Source of the DNA: Verrucomicrobiota bacterium
GTDB taxonomy: Bacteria > Verrucomicrobiota > Verrucomicrobiia > Limisphaerales > UBA9464
Assembly: GCA_026397675.1 (NCBI GenBank)
Contig: JAPLUH010000057.1
Location: 1-10,861 of the forward strand
DNA length: 10,861 nt
Direction: 5' to 3'
Under the pieces are notes generated by a model. That model was not told where the DNA came from. It did not search any database and was given only the letters and a program-made list of their open reading frames with translations. Position 1 is the stretch's first letter. Each line of letters starts with the position of its first letter. Shown here in pieces: positions 1 through 6,877 of this stretch. A program made the translations under genes and the position numbers.

Positions 1-2
1 AG

Positions 3-875
3 GGAGGAAAGTATGCCGGGCTAAAATTCCCGGTCATCCTTGGTTCTGACGGCGCGGGCACCGTAGTCCAGGCCGGGCCTGGGGTGGACACTTCCGTGGT
101 GGGCCAAGAGGTGATTCTCAATCCATCCCTCGACTGGGGGCATTCTGAAAAAGCCCAGGAACCCCGATTCTCCATTCTGGGGTTGCCTCGGGATGGCACC
201 TTTGCCGAGTTTGTTTCCATTCCAGCCACGCAGTTGACCCCGAAGCCAACTCACCTGTCTTGGGAAGAGGCTGCGGCACTTCCCTTGGCTGGGCTGACTG
301 CCTATCGGGCGATTTTTAGTCGGGCAGGGCTCAAGGCCCATGAACGCATTCTCATCAATGGCATCGGCGCGGGAACAGCGCTGTTTGCCCTGCAGTTTGC
401 TGCGGCGGCGGGAGCGATTCCCTGTGTGACTTCCAGCACACCTTGGAAACTGGAGCGGGCCCATGAGTTGGGTTCCAGGGCGGGCAGCCTCTACAACTTG
501 CCCGACTGGCATGTTGAATTCGGCAAGCACCATGGACCCTTTGACGTGGTGATCGACAGCGCTGGAGGGGCTGGTTTTGAAACGCTCATCGATCTCACCG
601 CCTCAGGCGGGCGGATCGTCTTCTTCGGAGCCACCTGCGGAAACCCGCCTGAGCTGCCCACCCGCAAGTTGTTCTGGCGACAAATCTCCCTCCTGGGCAC
701 GACGATGGGCAGTCCCGCCGAGTTTGCGGCGATGGTCGAGTTCGTGAAGACCCATGTTATCAAGCCAGTGGTCAGCGAAGTTTTTGACCTAGATCATATC
801 GGAGCCGCCTTTGAACGAATGGAACGGGGCGAGCAGTTCGGAAAGTTGGTGGTCCGTTTGTCTTCTGAGCCGTGA
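3..875 (+). CDS. Medium-chain dehydrogenase/reductase, quinone-oxidoreductase-like (5' end outside window)
   Basis: This is a partial gene: the open frame enters from the left edge, so the true start is upstream of the window. The first visible residues carry the MDR-family hallmark (PVILGSDGAGTVVQAGPGVD), which in this family ends the N-terminal catalytic domain's substrate-side loop. About 90 residues on, at roughly 356-420, lies the glycine-rich Rossmann motif GIGAGTALFALQFAAAAGA, which binds NAD(P)H. The C-terminal part (FGKLVVRL at the end) is the usual last strand and closes the fold. The expected reaction is NAD(P)-dependent reduction or oxidation of an alcohol, enone or quinone in the cytoplasm; the substrate cannot be read from the sequence. 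No cluster of structural-zinc cysteines is visible in the part present, which favours the zinc-independent quinone reductase branch. The GTG at 84 is internal to the conserved domain and is not a credible start. The gene ends convergently with cysK. Confidence 0.88.
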   Translation, partial: GGKYAGLKFPVILGSDGAGTVVQAGPGVDTSVVGQEVILNPSLDWGHSEKAQEPRFSILGLPRDGTFAEFVSIPATQLTPKPTHLSWEEAAALPLAGLTAYRAIFSRAGLKAHERILINGIGAGTALFALQFAAAAGAIPCVTSSTPWKLERAHELGSRAGSLYNLPDWHVEFGKHHGPFDVVIDSAGGAGFETLIDLTASGGRIVFFGATCGNPPELPTRKLFWRQISLLGTTMGSPAEFAAMVEFVKTHVIKPVVSEVFDLDHIGAAFERMERGEQFGKLVVRLSSEP

Positions 876-974
876 TCTCGGAGGGGGTAATCGGCTTGAG
901 AGCCCTCCCTGCCGGCAATGGCTGGAAGCAAGGACTGGCGTGAATTTGGCTTCGGACTCTTTTGAAAACAAATA

Positions 975-998
975 GGCCGCGAGGTGTCCCTCGCGGCC
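975..998 (-). terminator. Hairpin terminator of cysK, possibly bidirectional
   Basis: A perfect 10-bp stem (GGCCGCGAGG / CCTCGCGGCC) closes a 4-nt loop. Read on the minus strand it is followed by TATTTGTTTTC, an interrupted U-rich tract, and it lies 51 bp beyond the cysK stop codon. On the plus strand the tract that follows is not U-rich, so termination of the dehydrogenase gene from the left would be weaker. The stem is seen directly; its function is inferred. Confidence 0.7.
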
Positions 999-1049
999 AG
1001 TGTTCTTCAGTCAGTGGGCTCCGAGGGGTAACCCCGCGGACGCTTGGCT

Positions 1050-2045
1050 TCAGCCCCCGACTTCAGCCCGCGCCTCGGCGGCCAAGGCGGTAGACAAGTA
1101 GCGTTCACCCGTGGAGCAGCCGATCGTGACGATGGTCTTGCCCTTGTTTTCGGGTCGCTTGGCCACCTCGATGGCGGCCCACACGTTCGCTCCTGAAGAA
1201 ATACCGGCGAGGATCCCTTCCTCCTTGGCCAGTCGGCGGGCGATGGCGAAGGCGTCATCGTTGCTCACTTGCACCGCTTCGATGATCTGGGGATTGCCTG
1301 CGGCATCCTTCAGACGAAGGTTCTTCGGCACAAATCCCGCACCGGTACCCTGGATTTTGTGCGGGCCGGGTTTCACTGCCTCGCCGAGCAGCGTCTGGGT
1401 GATCACCGGAGAATCCTTGGGTTCAACCGCGATGGCCGTGAACGACGGCTTGAGGGGTTTGATGAACTCGTAGCAACCCGTGATCGTCCCGCCCGTGCCG
1501 ACCGCTGAAATGAAAATGTCCACGGCGCCGGCGGTGTCTTCCCAGATTTCCGGGCCGGTCGTCGCGGTGTGGATGGCCGGGTTGGCGCCGTTCTCGAACT
1601 GCTGTGGGATCCACGAATCCGGGATCTCCTTGGCCAGCAATTCGGCCCTGGCGATGGCGCCGCGCATGCCTTCGCTGCCGGGGGTGAGCACCAGCTTGGC
1701 ACCCAAGAGGGCCAGGAGGGTGCGGCGCTCCAGCGACATGGTTTCGGGCATGGTCAGGATGACCTTGTAGCCCTTGGCTGCGGCGACGAAGGCCAGCGCA
1801 ATGCCAGTATTTCCCGAGGTCGGCTCGATGATAGTGGTGCCGGGTTTCAGAATACCTTTCTCCTCGGCATCTTGGCTCATGGCCATGCCGATACGGTCCT
1901 TCACGGATCCGAGCGGGTTGAAGAACTCGCACTTGAGCAGGATCTGAGTGGACGGATCCACGCCCAGGCTGGCGGGGATGCGGTTCAGGCGGACGAGCGG
2001 CGTGCGCCCGACGGTCTCGATGATGTTGTTGTAGATGCGGCCCAT
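1050..2045 (-). CDS. cysK: Cysteine synthase A (O-acetylserine sulfhydrylase)
   Basis: The predicted protein is 331 residues, usual for CysK. It is a cytoplasmic PLP enzyme that makes L-cysteine from O-acetylserine and sulfide. The N-terminus (MGRIYNNIIETVGRTPLVRL) is typical of the family. The PLP-binding lysine is Lys49 in NPLGSVKDR; the phosphate/substrate loop TSGNTG is at about 76-81, the glycine-rich GTGGTITG follows, and the C-terminal part has GISSGAN and the signature GCSTGERYLST. The frame stays open 51 codons further upstream, but that extension has no family similarity, so I chose the ATG at 2045, where homology begins. No Shine-Dalgarno sequence precedes it. It is transcribed divergently from the transglycosylase gene across a 183-bp spacer, and no sulfate-assimilation genes adjoin it. 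CysM is an alternative, but the substrate-loop sequence fits CysK better. Confidence 0.95.
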   Translation of the reverse strand: MGRIYNNIIETVGRTPLVRLNRIPASLGVDPSTQILLKCEFFNPLGSVKDRIGMAMSQDAEEKGILKPGTTIIEPTSGNTGIALAFVAAAKGYKVILTMPETMSLERRTLLALLGAKLVLTPGSEGMRGAIARAELLAKEIPDSWIPQQFENGANPAIHTATTGPEIWEDTAGAVDIFISAVGTGGTITGCYEFIKPLKPSFTAIAVEPKDSPVITQTLLGEAVKPGPHKIQGTGAGFVPKNLRLKDAAGNPQIIEAVQVSNDDAFAIARRLAKEEGILAGISSGANVWAAIEVAKRPENKGKTIVTIGCSTGERYLSTALAAEARAEVGG

Positions 2046-2228
2046 AAACAGAGGGTTTGGAAACTTGAGGCCAGTGTGTCGGGTGAATCCACCGGGGCAA
2101 GTCCCGGTTTTGTGTCCAGATTGGGTCCTGCCATCCGCAGAAGTCTGGGTGGCTTTATTAATGCGGAGATTGTCGATCCGGGGTTTGCCGAGGGGCATCC
2201 CCTGCGCGAGGGTTCAAGGGCACCTGCT

Positions 2229-3281
2229 GTGAAACGCATTCCTCGATCCATCCTGTTCGCGTTCCTCTTGCCCCTCCCGCGAGTGATGGTGGCCCAGACC
2301 CCCGAGGCCCAACCCTTGCCCAGCCTGGAGTCGTTGCTAAATGAGGGTCAGCGCTGGTGGGATCAGAACATCGACGAAGAGGCGTTGCCGCCGCTGCCCG
2401 AGCTGGATCTTCAGCAGGTCGAGCCTCTCCTGCGTCAAGTTCAGGATCGCCTGCAAGCCGAGAACCTCCTCGATCTGGCCGAGCTGCGCCGGGTGGCCGA
2501 TGCCCTCCTTCCGTGGTTGGAGCGCGAGACGGCCTTACGCCCGTACGTGCCTTGGCTTCGGGCTCGATTGGATTACTTCAAGGCGGCAGAAATCTTGGCT
2601 CGTCCCCTGCCGCGTCCATTGACCGTTCCGACGCCGGAGGTGACTCCCCTTCCGCTACGGCCGCAGAAACCGACATCGCCCGAGAAACCGTTACCATCAC
2701 TAAATCCCATCACAGTCCCCAGCCAGCAGGCACCGGGGCCGTTGCAGCGAGTGCCGACCGAGGCCCAGCAGCGCAAGGTTTGGTCGGACATTACGATCGT
2801 TGAATCGTGGCCCACCGAGGCCCGGCGGAGGGTTCCGCAGCTCAAGCCCATCTTCCGTGAAGAGGGAGTGCCCGAGGAGTTGGTCTGGGTGGCCGAGGTT
2901 GAGTCGTCGTTTGATCAGGGAGCCCGAAGTCCCGCAGGAGCGGCCGGCCTTTACCAATTAATGCCGGAGACGGCCCGGGCGCAGGGCTTGTCCACTTTTC
3001 CCTTCGACCAGCGCTACCGTCCGGAGAAGAACGCCCGCGCCTCGGCCCGATACCTCCGAGCGCTTCACCGACGATTCAAGGACTGGCCTCTGGCCCTGGC
3101 CGCTTACAATGCCGGCGAGACCCGGGTCGCCAATCTCTTAAGCCGCCACCGCGCCAAGACCTTCAGCGACATCTCCCGCTATCTTCCGGCCGAGACCCAA
3201 ATGTATGTGCCGCGCATCGACGCCCTTCTTCAGCGTCGCGAGGGGCGATCACTGGCTCGGCTGCCAGGCCCGACCCGGTGA
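2229..3281 (+). CDS. Exported lytic transglycosylase with C-terminal SLT domain
   Basis: The product is about 350 residues. From the GTG at 2229 it starts with a short basic segment and a hydrophobic stretch (KRIPRSILFAFLLPLP, then VMVAQ), which reads as a signal peptide. AAGGG, 8 nt before the GTG, is a fair ribosome-binding site. The frame is open far upstream, but that part is the shadow of cysK. An acidic, helical middle (about 30-125) and a proline-rich linker (about 127-178) lead to an SLT domain (about 205-345). That domain has catalytic Glu225 in EVESSFD, the GAAGLYQLMPETA motif at 237-249 and the ALAAYNAGE motif. Such enzymes cleave the MurNAc-GlcNAc bond of peptidoglycan, forming 1,6-anhydro-MurNAc. 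The layout resembles MltD-like enzymes, but no LysM repeat follows. The linker could place the domain away from the membrane or in the periplasm. The GTG start is likely but not proven. Confidence 0.88.
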   Translation: MKRIPRSILFAFLLPLPRVMVAQTPEAQPLPSLESLLNEGQRWWDQNIDEEALPPLPELDLQQVEPLLRQVQDRLQAENLLDLAELRRVADALLPWLERETALRPYVPWLRARLDYFKAAEILARPLPRPLTVPTPEVTPLPLRPQKPTSPEKPLPSLNPITVPSQQAPGPLQRVPTEAQQRKVWSDITIVESWPTEARRRVPQLKPIFREEGVPEELVWVAEVESSFDQGARSPAGAAGLYQLMPETARAQGLSTFPFDQRYRPEKNARASARYLRALHRRFKDWPLALAAYNAGETRVANLLSRHRAKTFSDISRYLPAETQMYVPRIDALLQRREGRSLARLPGPTR

Positions 3282-3372
3282 GGGCCTTGGCCGCAACGAT
3301 TCAATTGGATCGGTCGCACTGGCTGCGCCTTCTTCCGCAAGAGCTTCGTTGTTCCCTCGATCCGGGTCTCAA

Positions 3373-3438
3373 TCATGGGCCTTCAATCGGCCCGATCCTC
3401 GCTCTCGCCTCGTCTTGCGAAAGAATTCGCAACGCCAT
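3373..3438 (-). CDS. Possible 21-residue small ORF with a perfect Shine-Dalgarno
   Basis: The ATG at 3438 is preceded, 6 nt away, by AGGAGG (3445-3450), the only full consensus ribosome-binding site I noticed in the window; most larger genes here have none. The peptide reads MALRILSQDEARARIGPIEG and ends in proline before TGA. I do not recognise it. It lies 44 bp after the stop of the TauE/SafE gene on the same strand, so it could ride on the trpD-tauE transcript. Codons 3-8 form a perfect 7-bp hairpin (3415-3432). A second frame opens at the stop codon (ATGA overlap, ATG at 3376) and runs 48 codons to 3230, into the transglycosylase gene. It could be a genuine small protein, the remnant of a truncated gene, or chance. 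Confidence 0.3.
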   Translation of the reverse strand: MALRILSQDEARARIGPIEGP

Positions 3439-3482
3439 CACTTTCCTCCTAACTGAATCGTTCCGGCTGAACCCTCGTTCGA

Positions 3483-4226
3483 CTACAGCAGCAAGCGCAG
3501 GGCCGCTACCCAGGCGAAGATCAGGATGAAGGTGTCGAAGGTGCGCTGCGGTAGGCGCGAAACCACCGCTCGACCGATGAAGAGCCCGGCCACGACCAGG
3601 GGCAGCAGTCGCACGTTGAACGCCAGCGAGTCGAGGTGGATGAGCCCCAGTTGCAGGCTGAAGGGAACCTTGAAGAGGTTGATGAGTAGGAAGAACCACG
3701 CGCTGGTCCCCACGAACACATTCTTGGGCAACGACACGGCCACGAGGTAGACGGCCATCACCGGCCCCGCGGCGTTGGCGACCATGGTCACGCCGCCGGC
3801 CAGCAGTCCAATGCTCCAGGCGAAGGATCGGGTGTGCGGCAGGTCCGCAAGCGTTTCAGGCCGCCAGTGGCGGATGAGTTGGATCACCGCCAAGGCCAGC
3901 ACGATGACCCCGATGATCGGGCGGAAGTTGGCCTGTCCCCAGAAGTGCATCACCGCCCAACCCGCAATCACTCCAATGCCCGCCGGCGGAAGAGTTCGGC
4001 GGATGTGATGCCAATCGGCGTGGCGTCGGAAGAGCAGCACCGCACCGATGTCGCCCACGACCAGCATCGGCAGCACGACTCCCGTCGATTGAAGGCCCGG
4101 GAAGAGTTGGGCGAAGAGCACCACGTGCAACAGGCTGACTCCGGGCAGCCCGCTCTTAGAAACGCCGATGCCCACCGCAGCCAGACAGGCCAGTGCCCAT
4201 TGCTGAAGGGTCAAATCGTGGGACAT
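3483..4226 (-). CDS. TauE/SafE-family membrane transporter (sulfite exporter family)
   Basis: The 247-residue protein is almost wholly hydrophobic, with about seven to eight membrane segments (roughly 10-27, 30-66, 82-97, 103-118, 135-163, 170-192, 205-222, 229-246), as expected for TauE/SafE permeases. Two half-repeat signatures of the family are visible: GIGVSKSGLPG near the N-terminus (20-29) and GGVTMVANAAGPVMAVYL in the middle (144-161), followed by GTSAWFFLLINLFKVPFS (173-190). Members export or import sulfite, sulfoacetate and other organosulfur or organic anions; the substrate here is unknown. The start at 4226 lacks a Shine-Dalgarno. The gene follows trpD by 60 bp on the same strand, so co-transcription is likely, though a functional link to tryptophan synthesis is not obvious. 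The spacer holds an 11-bp imperfect direct repeat (ATTAGCGGAGG / ATTAGCGAGGG). Confidence 0.88.
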   Translation of the reverse strand: MSHDLTLQQWALACLAAVGIGVSKSGLPGVSLLHVVLFAQLFPGLQSTGVVLPMLVVGDIGAVLLFRRHADWHHIRRTLPPAGIGVIAGWAVMHFWGQANFRPIIGVIVLALAVIQLIRHWRPETLADLPHTRSFAWSIGLLAGGVTMVANAAGPVMAVYLVAVSLPKNVFVGTSAWFFLLINLFKVPFSLQLGLIHLDSLAFNVRLLPLVVAGLFIGRAVVSRLPQRTFDTFILIFAWVAALRLLL

Positions 4227-4286
4227 GCGCAGGGCGGGGCAGCGGGGAATTAGCGGAGGATTAGCGAGGGGTTTGCAGGCGTCGCA

Positions 4287-5333
4287 TCAACGGGTCTGGC
4301 GCAAGGACTCGAGGGTCTTCAGCACGGTCCCGTCTTGCAGGAGTTTTTCCGCCAAATCCCAGCCCTGGCTCATGCTGCGAACTCGAGCCCCGACAAACAG
4401 GGCCGCCGCCGCATTGAGCAACACCGCGTCGCGTCGGGGACCGCGATCGGCTCCGTCCAGGATGCGCACGATGATTGCGGCATTGTCGGCGGCGCTACCG
4501 CCTTCGAGGTCGGCCAGCGTGGCCGGGATGAGCGGGAAGTCGGACGCCGATCCCGACGACGCGCTAAACCCGCGGTCTTGGTAGAACTCCGCCACGTGGT
4601 TGGTCCCGAGCGTGGACAGTTCATCAAGGGTGCCGTGGCCGGGGACTTCGCCCGACACCACCATGCCGCGCCGCAGCCCGAGGGCTTGCAAGGTCTTGGC
4701 CATGGGCTCCACCCATTCGGTGCGTGAAACCCCCAGCAACTGGGCGCTGGGCCGTGCCGGGTTGAGCAGCGGACCCAGGCGATTGAAGACCGTGCGCTGG
4801 CCCCGCTCGGCACAAAGGGCTCGCACCGGGGCGATGCCTTTGAACGCCGGATGAAAGCGCGGAGCAAACAAGAACGCGAACTGCACCTCTTCGATAGCCC
4901 GAGCCGCGGCCTCTGGGGACAAGTCGAGTGGAATGCCCAAGGCCTCGAGCACGTCGGCGCTGCCCGACTTGGAGGTGATGGCCCGGTTGCCGTGCTTGGC
5001 CACCGGAACGCCCGCCGCCGCGCACACCAGCGCCACGGTGGTGGAGATGTTGAAGGTGTTGAGCCGGTCGCCGCCCGTGCCGCAGACATCCAGAATTTCC
5101 CGCGATTGCCGGAACGACTCGCTCAGGGGTACTGCCACCGAACGGTTGCGCAACTCACTCGCCAAGGCAGCCACCTCGGCCGGAGTTTCGCCGCGGATGG
5201 CCCAAGCGATGAGAAAATCGGCCCGCTCGCTCACGGGTTGAGCGGCGTCTCCCAGAGCGTCGACCAGTCCGGGCATTCCTTCAGGGCCCAGTTCCTGGCC
5301 GGCGGCCACCGTGCGGGCAAGTTCGCTGAACAT
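4287..5333 (-). CDS. trpD: Anthranilate phosphoribosyltransferase
   Basis: The 348-residue length matches TrpD. This cytoplasmic enzyme joins anthranilate and PRPP to give phosphoribosyl-anthranilate, the second step of tryptophan synthesis. Visible signatures, in order, are the PRPP-binding loop DVCGTGGD (82-89) followed by NTFNIST (92-98), KHGNR (113-117), SKSGSADVLEALG (121-133) and FAPRFHPAFKGIAPVR (156-171). RTVFNRLGPLLNPARP (180-195) holds the substrate-side region, and Asp237-Glu238 is the metal-binding DE pair. The N-terminal helical domain (1-70) is also typical. No other trp gene is adjacent, so the pathway genes are split here. The ATG at 5333 gives a family-like N-terminus but has no Shine-Dalgarno. 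No trp leader peptide or attenuator with tandem tryptophan codons was seen upstream. A pyrimidine-nucleoside phosphorylase relative is unlikely given the motifs. Confidence 0.95.
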   Translation of the reverse strand: MFSELARTVAAGQELGPEGMPGLVDALGDAAQPVSERADFLIAWAIRGETPAEVAALASELRNRSVAVPLSESFRQSREILDVCGTGGDRLNTFNISTTVALVCAAAGVPVAKHGNRAITSKSGSADVLEALGIPLDLSPEAAARAIEEVQFAFLFAPRFHPAFKGIAPVRALCAERGQRTVFNRLGPLLNPARPSAQLLGVSRTEWVEPMAKTLQALGLRRGMVVSGEVPGHGTLDELSTLGTNHVAEFYQDRGFSASSGSASDFPLIPATLADLEGGSAADNAAIIVRILDGADRGPRRDAVLLNAAAALFVGARVRSMSQGWDLAEKLLQDGTVLKTLESLRQTR

Positions 5334-5380
5334 GGGGACAGGCTAATGGGCCTGCCCGCGCCCGGCCAGCCTGCAACCGG

Positions 5381-5443
5381 GGGGTTCCAACCCCTTGTTC
5401 CTTCCCGGTGAAGCGGAGTTCCTCCTGAGGGGCTCCGTACCCC
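5381..5443. repeat. Cluster of three short GC hairpins between trpD and metK
   Basis: Three inverted repeats lie within 63 bp: GGGGTTCCAACCCC (5381-5394), GGAG-TTC-CTCC (5415-5425) and GGGG-ctccgta-CCCC (5429-5443). They sit in the leader of trpD on the minus strand and in the far upstream region of metK on the plus strand. None has a U-tract, so they are not classic terminators. They may be a dispersed intergenic element or RNA structure in the trpD 5' leader. The hairpins are seen directly; the role is unknown. Confidence 0.4.
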
Positions 5444-5569
5444 GGGAGTTCGGTGAGTCAGGGGAATAATCCAATTCTCCAAGCTGATGGAATTGCGATG
5501 GCAGCGTTTCAGCGATCTTCCAAAAGCTTCAGTGCAAGAGTGACTGTTCGGATCCTCCGAAAAACCTCG

Positions 5570-5597
5570 TTGACCCGGTCCAAATCTCACGCATCAT
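5570..5597 (+). promoter_or_regulatory. Weak candidate promoter for metK-ahcY
   Basis: TTGACC (5570-5575) and CATCAT (5592-5597) are separated by 16 bp and match the sigma-70 consensus at 5 of 6 and 4 of 6 positions. They lie about 60 bp before the metK start. A palindrome, CGAATC-CT-GATTCG, follows directly (5598-5611). No other upstream hexamer pair is clearly better, so this is only a candidate. Confidence 0.25.
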
Positions 5598-5611
5598 CGA
5601 ATCCTGATTCG
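5598..5611. promoter_or_regulatory. 14-bp palindrome just downstream of the candidate metK promoter
   Basis: CGAATC-CT-GATTCG has perfect 6-bp arms. It lies directly after the candidate -10 box and 44 bp before metK, a usual place for a repressor operator. It does not match the MetJ box or the MetR site as I know them. The binding protein, if any, is unknown. Confidence 0.25.
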
Positions 5612-5655
5612 TTAATACGTTCAATTCTGATAGCAACCTCCCGTCTTCAACGTTC

Positions 5656-6837
5656 ATGAGCAATCGCTTCATCTTCTCGTCCGAGTCCGTCGGCGAGGGT
5701 CATCCCGACAAGGTCGCCGACACGATCTCCGACGCCGTTTTGGACGCCTGCCTTGCGCAGGACAAGTTCAGCCGCGTCGCCTGTGAAACCTACGTGAAGT
5801 CCAACATCGCCGTGGTCGGCGGTGAGATCACCACCAAGGCCAAGCTCGACTACGTGCAGCTGACCCGCCAGGCCATCCGCGAGATCGGCTACGTGAACGA
5901 CGACGACGTGTTCCACGCCGACAAGGTGATGGTGAATGTGTATGTCACCCAGCAGTCGCCCAACATCGCTCAGGGCGTCGACGCCAAGGCGGCCAAGGGT
6001 AAAAAGAAGTCCGAGCAGGGTGCTGGTGACCAGGGATTGATGTTCGGTTATGCGAGCGACGAGACGCCTGAGCTCATGCCCGCGCCGATTATGTTCGCCC
6101 ACCATCTGGGCCGGAAGCTCACCCAGATTCGCAAGGCCGGGAAGCTCGCCCCGTGGCTGCGTCCCGACGCGAAGTCGCAAGTTTCGGTGGTGTACGAAAA
6201 TGACCGCCCGGTGGCCATTTCCAACGTGGTGATCTCGACCCAGCACTCCGCCGATGTCGATCATGCGACCATCGAAGAGTTCTGCATCGAAGAAATTATC
6301 AAGAAGGTGCTGCCCAAGAACCTTCTCACCAAGAACACCCTCTTCCTGATTAACCCCACCGGTCGTTTCGTGGTGGGTGGGCCCCAAGGCGATACCGGTC
6401 TGACCGGCCGCAAGATCATCGTCGACAGCTACGGAGGGTTCGGCCGCCACGGCGGCGGCGCCTTCTCCGGTAAGGACCCCTCCAAGGTCGATCGCTCCGC
6501 CGCCTACATGGGTCGCTATGTGGCCAAGAACATCGTGGCCGCAGGCTTGGCTGCTCGCGCCGAGATTCAGTTCGCCTACGCGATTGGCTATCCTGATCCC
6601 GTCAGCGTGTACGTGAACACCTTCGGCACCGCCAAGGAAGGTCTCAACGACGCCGCGATCACGAGCGCCGTCGAAGAGGTGTTCAGCTTCAAGCCGGCCG
6701 ACATCGTCAGCCAGCTCAAGCTGCTCCGCCCGATCTACTCCAAGACCACCAACTACGGTCACTTTGGCAAAGACGACAAGGACCTCACCTGGGAGGCCGT
6801 CGACAAGGTCAAGGCGCTGCAGAAGGCTGTGAAGTAA
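5656..6837 (+). CDS. metK: S-adenosylmethionine synthetase
   Basis: The 393-residue product matches MetK. It forms SAM from methionine and ATP in the cytoplasm, releasing phosphate and pyrophosphate, and is normally a tetramer. All signature motifs are present: GEGHPDK at 13-19 (ATP and metal site), GAGDQG at 122-127, and the glycine-rich GGGAFSGKD at 266-274. A lysine-rich segment (111-120) lies just before GAGDQG. The ATG at 5656 gives a normal N-terminus (MSNRFIFSSESVGEGHPDK). No Shine-Dalgarno is visible, and the 322-bp upstream region shows no SAM riboswitch that I recognise. Codon use is biased towards AAG and C-ending codons, as in ahcY, which suggests high expression. ahcY follows after 40 bp, so the two are almost certainly one transcript: SAM is made by MetK, used by methyltransferases, and the SAH product is removed by AhcY. 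Confidence 0.97.
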   Translation: MSNRFIFSSESVGEGHPDKVADTISDAVLDACLAQDKFSRVACETYVKSNIAVVGGEITTKAKLDYVQLTRQAIREIGYVNDDDVFHADKVMVNVYVTQQSPNIAQGVDAKAAKGKKKSEQGAGDQGLMFGYASDETPELMPAPIMFAHHLGRKLTQIRKAGKLAPWLRPDAKSQVSVVYENDRPVAISNVVISTQHSADVDHATIEEFCIEEIIKKVLPKNLLTKNTLFLINPTGRFVVGGPQGDTGLTGRKIIVDSYGGFGRHGGGAFSGKDPSKVDRSAAYMGRYVAKNIVAAGLAARAEIQFAYAIGYPDPVSVYVNTFGTAKEGLNDAAITSAVEEVFSFKPADIVSQLKLLRPIYSKTTNYGHFGKDDKDLTWEAVDKVKALQKAVK

Positions 6838-6877
6838 CCCCGCCACCGTCCAAGACACCTTTTCCAAGAACCCTCTC

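Noticed and set aside
2046..2198. N-terminal extension of CysK from an ATG at 2198
   Set aside because: The extra 51 residues have no CysK similarity, and the standard CysK N-terminus starts at 2045.
1569..2228. Long upstream extension of the transglycosylase frame
   Set aside because: This part is antisense to cysK and has no family similarity; the signal peptide begins at the GTG at 2229.
5547..5561. TTCGGA-TCC-TCCGAA hairpin in the metK upstream region as a terminator
   Set aside because: It is followed by A rather than T on the plus strand, and has no T-tract downstream on the minus strand either.
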